From Candidatus Gastranaerophilales bacterium (GTDB taxonomy: Bacteria > Cyanobacteriota > Vampirovibrionia > Gastranaerophilales > Gastranaerophilaceae), in assembly GCA_947624265.1 (NCBI GenBank), contig CANQJQ010000007.1, positions 1 to 32,257 of the forward strand: a stretch of 32,257 nucleotides of DNA, written 5' to 3'. Below are positions 15,502 through 23,111 of the stretch, piece after piece (positions within the stretch are counted from its first letter, which is position 1; the number at the start of each line of letters is the position of its first letter). Under the pieces are notes generated by a model. It was not told where the DNA came from, did not search any database, and worked only from the letters and a program-made list of their open reading frames with translations. The position numbers and the translations under genes are program-made.

Positions 15502-15825
15502 ATGAAACAACGAATTATAAAAATAGCTCAAACAAGCAGTGGAAAAACTCCATTTATTGAGTGGATAAATTCGTTGGATAAAATGACAAAAGCAAGAGTT
15601 CAAAGCCGACTGACAAGATTATTGGAAAATAATTTTGGAGACCATAAAAAAGTTGACAGTGAAATTTCGGAGCTTAGGTTAAAATTTGGTTCGGGATATA
15701 GAATTTATTATACGGAAATTGATAATATTATTGTTTTATTAATCAATGGAGGAGATAAATCCACCCAAACTAAAGATATTGAAAAAGCAAAAAATATACT
15801 TCAAGAATGGAGAGACTTGCAATGA
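15502..15825 (+). CDS. RelE/HigB-type toxin (addiction module killer protein)
   Basis: A 107-residue protein of the phage Gp49-like HigB/RelE superfamily. TPFIEWINSLDKMTKARVQSRL, SELRLKFGSGYRIYYTEID and IIVLLINGGDKSTQTKDIEKAKNIL match the layout of the killer-protein family; G-x-G-Y-R-(I/V)-Y-Y and L-x-x-G-G-D-K-x-x-Q are its signatures. Members are ribosome-dependent mRNA endonucleases. The ORF track starts at a TTG at 15475, but that lies inside the promoter; the ATG at 15502 fits the family length. It overlaps the antitoxin by ATGA, so translation is coupled. The toxin-first order is as in higBA. Confidence 0.9.
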   Translation: MKQRIIKIAQTSSGKTPFIEWINSLDKMTKARVQSRLTRLLENNFGDHKKVDSEISELRLKFGSGYRIYYTEIDNIIVLLINGGDKSTQTKDIEKAKNILQEWRDLQ

Positions 15826-16127
15826 AAGAATATAAATACACTTTGGATTTAGAAAAATATTTAATTGAAAACTTAAAATCAGATGAAGATATTAAGCTAT
15901 ACTTAAATGCAAGTTTAAAAGATTATCTTGAAGATGGAGATTATAATTCTTTTTGTCGTGCATTAGAAATAGTTATTAAAGCAAAAGATTCTGTTTCGAG
16001 GTTTGCAAAAAAAATCGGGATGTCAAGGACTCATTTATATAGTTTGTTTAGGAATGAAAAAGAACCTAAATTTTCCACCATTATTAAAATATTTCGTGAG
16101 TTGGGATATGAATTAGAGATTGCCTGA
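15822..16127 (+). CDS. HigA-like HTH antitoxin
   Basis: 101 residues starting MKEYKYTLDLEKYLIENL at the ATG that overlaps the toxin stop; GGAGAG lies upstream. The C-terminal half is an XRE-type HTH (VSRFAKKIGMSRTHLYSLFRNEKEPKFSTIIKIFRELGYEL), and the whole matches the addiction-module antidote family that partners the upstream toxin type. The N-terminal part is expected to wrap the toxin and the HTH to bind the operator over the -35. Confidence 0.9.
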   Translation: MKEYKYTLDLEKYLIENLKSDEDIKLYLNASLKDYLEDGDYNSFCRALEIVIKAKDSVSRFAKKIGMSRTHLYSLFRNEKEPKFSTIIKIFRELGYELEIA

Positions 16128-16170
16128 GCTGTCAGTTTAAGCATTTTTCATCAGCAGGGAATATAGAACT

Positions 16171-16199
16171 TTTTGAAATCTCAAATTGTGATTTCAAAA
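16171..16199. other. 10-bp hairpin after the antitoxin gene
   Basis: TTTTGAAATC / GATTTCAAAA with a 9-nt loop. No clean T run on either strand. It lies between the antitoxin stop and the stop of the 34-aa ORF and may form the 3' end of both convergent transcripts. Confidence 0.5.
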
Positions 16200-16206
16200 T
16201 AAGAGG

Positions 16207-16311
16207 CTATATTTTTTCTTTTAATTCTTTTTGCGCTTTAATAAAAATCTTTGTACCGCATATAACTATAGCAATTGCAATTACACTTAAACAAATATCA
16301 AAAATATTCAT
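16207..16311 (-). CDS. 34-residue single-TM microprotein
   Basis: Not in the ORF track because of its size. The minus strand reads MNIFDICLSVIAIAIVICGT then KIFIKAQKELKEKI and a stop. Residues 3-18 are a continuous hydrophobic segment and the C-terminus is strongly basic, giving a one-pass N-out/C-in type profile. A perfect AAAGGAG sits 5 nt before the ATG, the best support for translation. Size and layout resemble type I toxin-antitoxin toxins and other small membrane peptides; no antisense RNA gene was demonstrated. It is convergent with the HigA-like gene. Confidence 0.6.
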   Translation of the reverse strand: MNIFDICLSVIAIAIVICGTKIFIKAQKELKEKI

Positions 16312-16366
16312 TATAACTCCTTTAAAATTTGTTTATAAAAATTTTAACATATATTATATTACTATA

Positions 16367-16538
16367 TAATTAAAATATTTTAATTACGCCAGCTCGGAAC
16401 TTCGAATAATGAAAATCTGAATTTCAGTATAGGCTCGCGAACTCACTTCGTTCATACAACGCTCGCCTTTGACTTTTCTTCAATTCGATTTTCAATTATT
16501 CTTCGTTATAGCTTGCTTTAATTAAAATATTTTTATTA
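16367..16538. repeat. 172-bp imperfect inverted repeat (element A)
   Basis: Arms 16367-16417 and 16487-16538 pair over about 50 nt with a few mismatches: AAAATATTTTAATTA at the outer ends and CGAA(G)AATAAT...GAAAATC inside. The tip (about 16430-16470) is GC-richer and contains a weak GGCTCGCG / CGCTCGCC pairing. There is no ORF. It accounts for most of the gene-free stretch between the 34-aa ORF and the XRE genes. Confidence 0.75.
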
Positions 16539-16561
16539 TTATTCGATTACGCTTAGCTAAA

Positions 16562-16822
16562 CTAAGGCTTTTCTAAAAAATCTTCGGGGAGTTCATTATC
16601 TAATAATTTTCCAAATTCTTCAAAATTCAAGCCTAAACCTTTGATTATCTTTGATATATTGTAAAATGATGCTTTTGTTTTAGCATTGATTATGTCATCA
16701 TATGTTGTCATTGGTATTTCATTTTCATAACAAAGTTCGGTATATTTAATACCTTTTTCATTTTTTACTGTATTTATTACCTTTGAAATTGCTAAATATA
16801 ATTTTTTTGTATCATCTTGCAT
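16562..16822 (-). CDS. Small XRE-type HTH protein (86 aa)
   Basis: 86 residues. KGIKYTELCYENEIPMTTYDDIINAKTKASFYNISKIIKGLGLNFEEF has the helix pattern of an XRE/Cro HTH, with a divergent recognition helix (MTTYDDIIN). The C-terminal NELPEDFLEKP is acidic. No Shine-Dalgarno is obvious. It follows a second HTH gene on the same strand, 67 nt away, with a small CCCGA...TCGGG hairpin in between. The target is unknown. Confidence 0.7.
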   Translation of the reverse strand: MQDDTKKLYLAISKVINTVKNEKGIKYTELCYENEIPMTTYDDIINAKTKASFYNISKIIKGLGLNFEEFGKLLDNELPEDFLEKP

Positions 16823-16889
16823 TTTATTAATAATAATGCTAATATCAATTTAATTTACCCGAAGTGTCGGGGTAGGAAGTGAGGTAAAA

Positions 16890-17102
16890 TTAAAATTCAA
16901 AAAGTTCTTTAGGGTGGATATTTAATGCTTTTGCAATATCAAATATTACCAACACGGGAACGTTAATTTCTGCCCGTTCAACCATTCCGATATAATTTCT
17001 CGTCTTATTAACTAATTCAGCTAATTTTTCTTGAGAAAAGCCTTTATATTTTCGTATATCTCGGATATTTTTGCCCAGTTTCTTTTGGTAATTTTTATTC
17101 AT
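16890..17102 (-). CDS. XRE-family HTH regulator (70 aa)
   Basis: A single Cro/C1-type HTH: LGKNIRDIRKYKGFSQEKLAELVNKTRNYIGMVERAEINVPVLVIFDIAKALNIHPKEL, near-canonical, with Q-E-K-L-A as helix 2 and YIGMVER as the end of helix 3. 70 residues, so DNA binding only. No Shine-Dalgarno; CATTAT ends 6 nt before the ATG, but I see no good -35. Divergent from the 151-aa unknown gene, which it may control. Confidence 0.85.
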   Translation of the reverse strand: MNKNYQKKLGKNIRDIRKYKGFSQEKLAELVNKTRNYIGMVERAEINVPVLVIFDIAKALNIHPKELFEF

Positions 17103-17216
17103 AAATTAATAATGTTTTATTTTTTTGCCATTTTCTACCAAGCCAGATTTGTCATAAATGGTAAAAAGAATAATTAAATAGGATAATTACAGATAAAAAA
17201 ATTAAAAGGATAAAAA

Positions 17217-17672
17217 ATGAAAAACATAAAACTAAATCCGAAGCAAATAGTTGACCTAATTAATAATAAACGAGTATTTTTAGGTTCCGGTGAGGTTGTT
17301 GAACTTTTGGATGACGAAATCATTTATAACAATAACGGGCGAATATCAAGACTGAATAACCTTAACCTTAAATTTTCGGAGCCCGAAGAAGATAATCCTT
17401 TTTTAAGAAAATTACTGTGCGAATACTTTAACTGCGAGACTTTTGAAATTATTTGCGTTGAAGCAACAATCCAAGATGCGGAATTCAGAATAAGATTTTC
17501 TCCCGAAAAAGAATTGAGAATTATTGTTCTTACTGAGGCTATGGCTAAATATAATTTGAGAAACCAGCTTGACTTTGATGAAAATTATAATGATTTTGTT
17601 TCAAAAGACCGCATCGGGCAGTATCGCAGAATAAATAATACAAATTACTTTTATCGTTGGGAAAATCCGTAA
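17217..17672 (+). CDS. Unknown 151-aa protein, divergent from XRE regulator
   Basis: I do not recognise this protein. It is soluble-looking, mixed alpha/beta and acidic (PEEDNPFLRKLLCEYFNCE; FDENYNDFVSKDRIGQY), with no signal peptide or TM segment. The N-terminal half (VFLGSGEVVELLDDEIIYNNNGRISRL) suggests beta strands. AAAAGGAT precedes the ATG. It sits next to HTH genes and a toxin-antitoxin pair, so it is probably accessory. It is convergent with the second radical SAM gene. Confidence 0.7.
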   Translation: MKNIKLNPKQIVDLINNKRVFLGSGEVVELLDDEIIYNNNGRISRLNNLNLKFSEPEEDNPFLRKLLCEYFNCETFEIICVEATIQDAEFRIRFSPEKELRIIVLTEAMAKYNLRNQLDFDENYNDFVSKDRIGQYRRINNTNYFYRWENP

Positions 17673-17701
17673 AATCAGGCGGTGTCTTGTAATTACTTTA
17701 T

Positions 17702-18694
17702 TTAAGCGTTTTCTATTATTTTTTTATGTTCATCTTTCCACTGGTAAGAGATTTCATAAGCGAGATTATTTTCTATAGCAAGTTTTTTCATTAAGATTGC
17801 CTGATTAATTATATCTTCATTGATATTGCCGAAAGGACTGTTTGGATTATTTGCGCTATTTGATTCACAGTCTATCACAATGTGTTTTACACCCGCTTCT
17901 TTGCATTTTTCAATAAATTGACGAATGTCATTTTCGTTTGCACTCATAGAAAAGAAAATATATTTAACAAAAAGCATATCGGGGTATTGAGCGTATTTTT
18001 TAATATTTTCCCAAACTCTGTTAAAGTTGTTCTGCCTTTTTATTTTAATATATGTTTCTTCTGTCCCCGAATCAGGGCTGATTTGAATACTCATGGAGCC
18101 GTCTTTTAACCCTTCAAGAATTACGTTTGAAAACTCAATCCCCGAAGAATTTATTGCCTGTCTTATATGATTTTTATGGAAGAATTCGGCTATATCTTCA
18201 AACTCCGAGCATAATAATGGTTCACCTCCGCCCCAGTTTATAAGGCAGTCTTCATTAAACATTTTTTCTTTCATCATTTGTTTTATTACGGGCAGAAGCT
18301 GAAATTTTATATCTTCTGTTTTCATTCCTATACCGCAATATATACAGTTGGAATTGCACTTTGTAAAATGGTTAATCGTAAAGAATTTAATTTGTTTTTC
18401 ATATTCAAATTTAGGAACTGTTTGTTTTGTTAAAAATTTACATCCATGGCAGACGCCGTTAGGTTTTTGGTTTGATGTCATAATTCTGTCAAGGTGCTTA
18501 AGATATATTTCAAGATTAATTTTATTGGGCATGCGGGCAATAAACGGCGGAGAATAAGGGGTTTTGGTGCAATGGCAGCATTTATGCACGCTTAAAGGCC
18601 AAAAAAGTACATCTTCATATATCCTCGGGCAGAATAAAAGCTCTTTTCCCGCCCATTTTTTATTAAATTTATTTATTTTAAATCTTTTAAACAT
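17702..18694 (-). CDS. Radical SAM protein with N-terminal SPASM-like Cys module (paralog 2)
   Basis: 330 residues, paralogous along its length to the gene at 10.5 kb. The cluster motif KCNSNCIYC has Cys113, 117 and 120; the SAM-binding glycine motif is INWGGGEPLL; ISPDSGTEETY and NRVWENIKKYAQ follow. N-terminal cysteines Cys22, 39, 40, 42 (CCHC) and CHGC at 82-85 repeat the layout of paralog 1 and suggest an auxiliary Fe-S cluster ahead of the barrel. The substrate is unknown. An extended -10 (TGATATAAT) ends 6 nt before the ATG with no Shine-Dalgarno. Confidence 0.87.
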   Translation of the reverse strand: MFKRFKINKFNKKWAGKELLFCPRIYEDVLFWPLSVHKCCHCTKTPYSPPFIARMPNKINLEIYLKHLDRIMTSNQKPNGVCHGCKFLTKQTVPKFEYEKQIKFFTINHFTKCNSNCIYCGIGMKTEDIKFQLLPVIKQMMKEKMFNEDCLINWGGGEPLLCSEFEDIAEFFHKNHIRQAINSSGIEFSNVILEGLKDGSMSIQISPDSGTEETYIKIKRQNNFNRVWENIKKYAQYPDMLFVKYIFFSMSANENDIRQFIEKCKEAGVKHIVIDCESNSANNPNSPFGNINEDIINQAILMKKLAIENNLAYEISYQWKDEHKKIIENA

Positions 18695-18700
18695 AAGTCG

Positions 18701-18709
18701 ATTATATCA
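18701..18709 (-). promoter_or_regulatory. Extended -10 of radical SAM paralog 2, predicts a leaderless mRNA
   Basis: The minus strand reads TGATATAAT, ending 6 nt before the ATG. The -35 position is only a T run, as is tolerated with an extended -10. Confidence 0.55.
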
Positions 18710-18773
18710 AATTGAAATATAAAAAAAAATAATTAATACATTAAACAGAGTATTTAAAATACCCGCAAAAAAG

Positions 18774-18791
18774 TACATACTTAAATATGTA
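18774..18791. promoter_or_regulatory. TACATA-n6-TATGTA inverted repeat before the TPR gene
   Basis: A perfect 6-bp inverted repeat with a 6-nt spacer, 15 nt upstream of the TTG start. It is a possible operator; no regulator can be assigned. Confidence 0.35.
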
Positions 18792-18806
18792 GAAAAGGCG
18801 GTAAAG

Positions 18807-20168
18807 TTGTACAACACTATATACCCAAATTATGTAAATAATTATTTTGGGGCTAATAACAGGCGGATAACAAGGAAGCAGGAGGAGGAGAAAAGTCCCT
18901 CTCAAACCTTGCAAAAAGCTGAGAATGAACCTCAGCAGGATAAACATGCGCCAAAAGACGGGGGAATGTATTTCCCAAACGGCGAAAAAACCGCTATAGA
19001 TTATACCAGAAGACAAATAAATATTGATCAGGTTATAAAAGATTTCAGGAATACCGCCAATGCAATAGGTGTTCCCGAGGAGTTAAAATCGGAAGTAAAC
19101 GGATATTTATCTTTAGTTGAAAGCCAGTCCCGAAAAGATGCGCCTAACCCGCAGATAATTCAATCAAATATAAAAACGGCATCCAAACTTTTGGATGAAT
19201 ATATAACAAATACGCTGAAAAAACCTTCAAGAGTTGTTGAAAATTGGGTGGATACACTGTTTTTACAAGAGGTTGATTATAAAAGCGCAATAAAACCGAC
19301 TGAAGAACCTGCAGAGGAAATTACCGACCCGACTCATGACGTTATTGAAGAAGAAACGGTTGAACCTGAAGTAATACCGAATGACCAACCCAAAAAAGGT
19401 TTTTATGTTCCCTCTGACGCGGATTTAAAACAGTTATTAACCGAAGCAAAAAGCTTTGCAAATAATAATAACAAAGAACACGCACTTTATTTGTTCCAGC
19501 AGGCTATGGATTATGCCGAACAAATAGGCGATTATCAGGCATGTGCAATAATTCATTATGAACAGGGGAAAATATATGACAGCTTTAACAGGCTTGAAGA
19601 TGCCCTGTATAATTACGACAGAGCTGCTAAACAATCAAATGATAACAATATAAAAGCAAGAGCTCATATATCTATGGGTAAAATCTATGATGATTTTATT
19701 TATTTTAAGCCTGCAGTTGACCATTATTGTGCTGCGGTTTCTTTTGCGGGAGAGTCTGATAACTTAAAACTGCAAACAAAAGCCTTAACCGATTTGGCTC
19801 AAATACACACAGACAGGTATGAAAAAGATAATGCCGTTATGTTTATTTCTTTTGCTTCCGCAATAGCGGAAGAAACAAAGGATAATAAGGTGAAGGGGTA
19901 TACATATTCTAAAGGCGCACGCAATTATACAAAATTGAATGATAAAGCACGGGCATTAAAATATTACGGAAATTCTGCTCAAGCATATTCTCTGGTTGAG
20001 GATAATGAGAATTTGGCTAAAAATTACCGAGATGCCGCGCAAATTATGCTCGGGTACGGCAATAAAGCAAAAGCAAGAACCTTATTATCTAAAGCATATA
20101 CTGCAGCGCAAAAAACGGATAATACCGTTTTAAGACAAGAAATAACGCAAAAAATTGCTGCTTTATAA
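18807..20168 (+). CDS. TPR-repeat protein, TTG start
   Basis: 453 residues. Residues 1-200 are low-complexity and mostly polar, with a proline/glutamate-rich stretch (TEEPAEEITDPTHDVIEEET). Residues 205-450 hold about six tetratricopeptide-like units, for example HALYLFQQAMDYAEQIGDYQ, DALYNYDRAAKQSNDNNIKA and ARALKYYGNSAQAYSLVEDN, so it is a protein-protein scaffold. No signal peptide is seen, suggesting a cytosolic location. The start is TTG at 18807 behind AAAAGGCGG; no ATG or GTG is available upstream in frame, and the next ATG would lose about 50 residues. Its partner is unknown. Confidence 0.8.
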   Translation: MYNTIYPNYVNNYFGANNRRITRKQEEEKSPSQTLQKAENEPQQDKHAPKDGGMYFPNGEKTAIDYTRRQINIDQVIKDFRNTANAIGVPEELKSEVNGYLSLVESQSRKDAPNPQIIQSNIKTASKLLDEYITNTLKKPSRVVENWVDTLFLQEVDYKSAIKPTEEPAEEITDPTHDVIEEETVEPEVIPNDQPKKGFYVPSDADLKQLLTEAKSFANNNNKEHALYLFQQAMDYAEQIGDYQACAIIHYEQGKIYDSFNRLEDALYNYDRAAKQSNDNNIKARAHISMGKIYDDFIYFKPAVDHYCAAVSFAGESDNLKLQTKALTDLAQIHTDRYEKDNAVMFISFASAIAEETKDNKVKGYTYSKGARNYTKLNDKARALKYYGNSAQAYSLVEDNENLAKNYRDAAQIMLGYGNKAKARTLLSKAYTAAQKTDNTVLRQEITQKIAAL

Positions 20169-20189
20169 ATTTTAAGTTTTTTTCAAAAA

Positions 20190-20218
20190 TAGACAAAATT
20201 CATTTTTTCGATTATAAA
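20190..20218 (+). promoter_or_regulatory. trkA promoter
   Basis: TAGACA, 17 nt, TATAAA, with AAAAAAGGAA before the ATG at 20246. Confidence 0.6.
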
Positions 20219-20245
20219 AGTAATAACCGAAAAAAAGGAATATAT

Positions 20246-21589
20246 ATGAAAATAGTTATATATGGCGCAAATGAAACTGCAGGCTTGATTGCGGCAAGTT
20301 TATTTGAAGATCACGATATAATTGTAATAGATGACGAATCAAACGTTAATGATGATATACAAAAACTTGATATAGAATACGTACAGGGAACTGGTTCAAA
20401 TATCGCACTTTTGGAGAAAATCGGAATAAAAGATGCGGATATTTTTATTGCCTGTACGGATAATGATGAAGCTAATATAGTTGCATGTCTGACCGTTACG
20501 AATATGACAAAACTTAAAACAGCTTGTTTTGTCAGTAAAAAAGAAAATGTTGAGTCTTTATCACTTGTCAGAGGTTCAAAATATCAGCGTGAACTTATGA
20601 TTGATTATGTTCTATGGCCGGAAGAACTTATGACTCAAGAAATTTTCAGAATAATTACTGTCCCTAACGCTATAGATGTTGAAAATTTTGCTAACGGTAA
20701 AGCAAGATTGCTTGAGTATAGAGTAGTAGAAAGCACAAATTTCATAAACAAAAAAGTAAAAGATTGCAGCTTTCCTGAAGAAACACTTATTGTGGGTATT
20801 ACAAGAGATGATACGCTTTTTATCCCTAACGGTGATACCGAATTAAAACTGAATGATAAAGTTATATTTATGGGTTCATCCTATTCTTTGGATATATTGG
20901 CAAATAAATTTTTTCAGGAAAAAAATGATGTTAAGCAGGTAACTATTATCGGAGGTGGTAATGTAGGTTTAATGCTTGCTCAAAACCTTGAAAAAGCCAA
21001 TATGAAAATAAAAATTATTGAATATGATTATGACAGATGTGTTGAACTGACCGAAAACTTAAAAAATACACTTGTAATAAACGGTGATGGTGCTAACTTT
21101 GCTCTGTTGGAAGAAGAACGGGTTAATGAATCGGATGTTGTTGTTTGTGTTACAAATAATGATGAAAAAAATCTTCTTTGCTCTTTATTATCTAAACAAT
21201 TGGGTGTCGATAAAGTTATAACAAGGGTTTCTAAAAATGCTAATGCAAATCTGTTTGAAAAAGTAGGCATTGATGTTGCTATTTCTCAAAACAGAGCTGC
21301 TATTGATGAAATTGAAAATCATTTGATTAAAACTGAAGTAGAAATTCTTGCAACCGTTGAAAGAGGACAGGGGAAACTTTTGGAAATATGTATTCCTTTT
21401 GATTTTAAAACTAATATGATTATGAACCTGAAACTTCCGTGTGAAGCAATAATAGCAATTATCCAACGAAGAAACAGAGTAATAATCCCCAGAGGTACTA
21501 CTCAAATAATGCCGTTTGATAACTTAATGGTATTTACAACTCAAAAAAATGCAGATGCAGTTTTAAATTACTTTAAAAGGTGTGTTTAA
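20246..21589 (+). CDS. trkA: Trk potassium uptake regulatory subunit TrkA
   Basis: 447 residues, the full two-repeat TrkA: RCK-N Rossmann, RCK-C, RCK-N, RCK-C. It is a peripheral cytosolic ring that gates TrkH in response to nucleotides. The second Rossmann motif is intact (VTIIGGGNVGLMLAQNLEKA, about residue 230), with the acidic ribose-binding end IIEYD. The first is altered: IYGANETAGLIAASL in place of G-x-G-x-x-G, though VIDDES keeps the acidic strand end. The trkH start lies 3 nt after its stop. Confidence 0.93.
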   Translation: MKIVIYGANETAGLIAASLFEDHDIIVIDDESNVNDDIQKLDIEYVQGTGSNIALLEKIGIKDADIFIACTDNDEANIVACLTVTNMTKLKTACFVSKKENVESLSLVRGSKYQRELMIDYVLWPEELMTQEIFRIITVPNAIDVENFANGKARLLEYRVVESTNFINKKVKDCSFPEETLIVGITRDDTLFIPNGDTELKLNDKVIFMGSSYSLDILANKFFQEKNDVKQVTIIGGGNVGLMLAQNLEKANMKIKIIEYDYDRCVELTENLKNTLVINGDGANFALLEEERVNESDVVVCVTNNDEKNLLCSLLSKQLGVDKVITRVSKNANANLFEKVGIDVAISQNRAAIDEIENHLIKTEVEILATVERGQGKLLEICIPFDFKTNMIMNLKLPCEAIIAIIQRRNRVIIPRGTTQIMPFDNLMVFTTQKNADAVLNYFKRCV

Positions 21590-21592
21590 TAT

Positions 21593-23077
21593 ATGAATTA
21601 CCGCAATATATTTAATACTATAAGTTTGATATTAAAATATATAGCCGTATTAATGCTTATACCCTGTATATGTGCGATTGTGTTTAAGGAATGGAATGCA
21701 TATCAGCCGTTTGTTCTTGCTTCGGTCGTATCTTTTTTGTTAAGTATAATACTTAGAGACCGTTCAAATACCGAAGATTTTAATAAAATTACAAAAGGAG
21801 AAACACTTGCTACAGTACTATTTTCGTGGGTGATTTTTGCCTTAATTTCTGCAATACCCTACTTGTATTATGGTTTAAGTCCTATAAATGCTTTATTCGA
21901 AAGTGTTTCGGGAGTAACTACAACAGGTGCAACAATATTAACGGATTTTAGTTTATATCCCAAAACCATGTTCTTTTGGCGCTCGTTCAGTCAATGGTTA
22001 GGCGGTATGGGAATATTAGTATTATTTATAGCAATACTTCCGCAATTTGCAATAGCCGGCAGACAGATGTTTTTTGCGGAATCCCCAGGAGCCGGCACGA
22101 CAGAAAGTAAATTGACTCCGAGAATAAGACAAACCGCAGCTGCTTTGTGGAGTATTTATTTTGTTTTGACGCTCTTAGAGGTGGTTATATTATACTGGCT
22201 TGGCATGCCTTTGTTTGATGCTATCTGTAATTCTTTTTCAACCGTTGCAAACGGAGGATTTTCACCTGCTGCCGATAGTATAATGCAATACGGCGACCCA
22301 AAATACTTGTGGACCGTAATCGTTTTTATGTTTCTTGCGGGTACCAACTTTGCCTTACAGTATAAAATTTATGTTAAAAGAAATATTCTTGCTCTCTTTA
22401 AAGATTATGAATTTAAACTGTATTTCTTTACCGTTTTGATATTTACAATATTAATAACAATAGTTCTTATATCTTCTAATATGTATAAGTTTACAAAGGC
22501 ATTTGAAGATGCTTTATTTCAGGTTGTATCAATAATAACCACAACCGGTTTTTACACGGTAGATTATAATGAATGGGATTTGAGAGCCAAATTAATATTA
22601 TTTATATTAATGTTTTGCGGTGCTTCAATCGGATCGGCATCAGGAGGTTTAAAATTATTAAGATTAATCTTCATTTTTAAATACTTGAAACGCCAAGTTT
22701 CAAAAATTTTTCACCCTAACGGCGTTTATCCCGTGAAAATTAACAGAGTTATTATAAATGAAGATATAGTAAGGCAAATGATATCTTTTGTAATTTTTTA
22801 TTATACGATTTTTGCAATAACAGCAGTATTATTAACATTTATTGAAGAGAATACAATTGTTGGGATTTCAAGTGCTATTGCTTCTTTAGGTAATGTAGGT
22901 CCCGGGTTCGGTTCAATAGGGCCTACAGGAAATTTTGCCGATATGCAAAATCTTTCAAAATTAATATGTATGATAAATATGCTCGTGGGGCGTTTGGAAT
23001 TAATCCCGTTTTTGGCATTATTACATCCTGATTTTTGGAGCTTTAAAAAAATAAAAAACTTGCCAAAAAAACAATAA
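21593..23077 (+). CDS. trkH: Trk potassium uptake pore subunit TrkH
   Basis: 494-residue multi-spanning K+ transporter of the TrkH/KtrB superfamily with four membrane-pore-membrane units. The filter loops are visible: SVSGVTTTGATIL (P1), SFSTVANGGFSPA (P2), SIITTTGFYTVDY (P3) and ASLGNVGPGFGSIGP (P4). SQWLGGMGILVLFIAILP is the conserved segment after P1. It partners TrkA directly upstream. The 3' end overlaps the promoter of the following operon. Confidence 0.95.
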   Translation: MNYRNIFNTISLILKYIAVLMLIPCICAIVFKEWNAYQPFVLASVVSFLLSIILRDRSNTEDFNKITKGETLATVLFSWVIFALISAIPYLYYGLSPINALFESVSGVTTTGATILTDFSLYPKTMFFWRSFSQWLGGMGILVLFIAILPQFAIAGRQMFFAESPGAGTTESKLTPRIRQTAAALWSIYFVLTLLEVVILYWLGMPLFDAICNSFSTVANGGFSPAADSIMQYGDPKYLWTVIVFMFLAGTNFALQYKIYVKRNILALFKDYEFKLYFFTVLIFTILITIVLISSNMYKFTKAFEDALFQVVSIITTTGFYTVDYNEWDLRAKLILFILMFCGASIGSASGGLKLLRLIFIFKYLKRQVSKIFHPNGVYPVKINRVIINEDIVRQMISFVIFYYTIFAITAVLLTFIEENTIVGISSAIASLGNVGPGFGSIGPTGNFADMQNLSKLICMINMLVGRLELIPFLALLHPDFWSFKKIKNLPKKQ

Positions 23078-23089
23078 ATATGATACAAT
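23060..23089 (+). promoter_or_regulatory. Promoter of the VWA/FHA/TonB-C operon
   Basis: TTGCCA, 18 nt, TACAAT with an extended TGA, overlapping the end of trkH. The start site near 23096 gives a leader of about 16-25 nt. Confidence 0.55.
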
Positions 23090-23111
23090 TTCCTTGTTAT
23101 AAAATAGTTTT

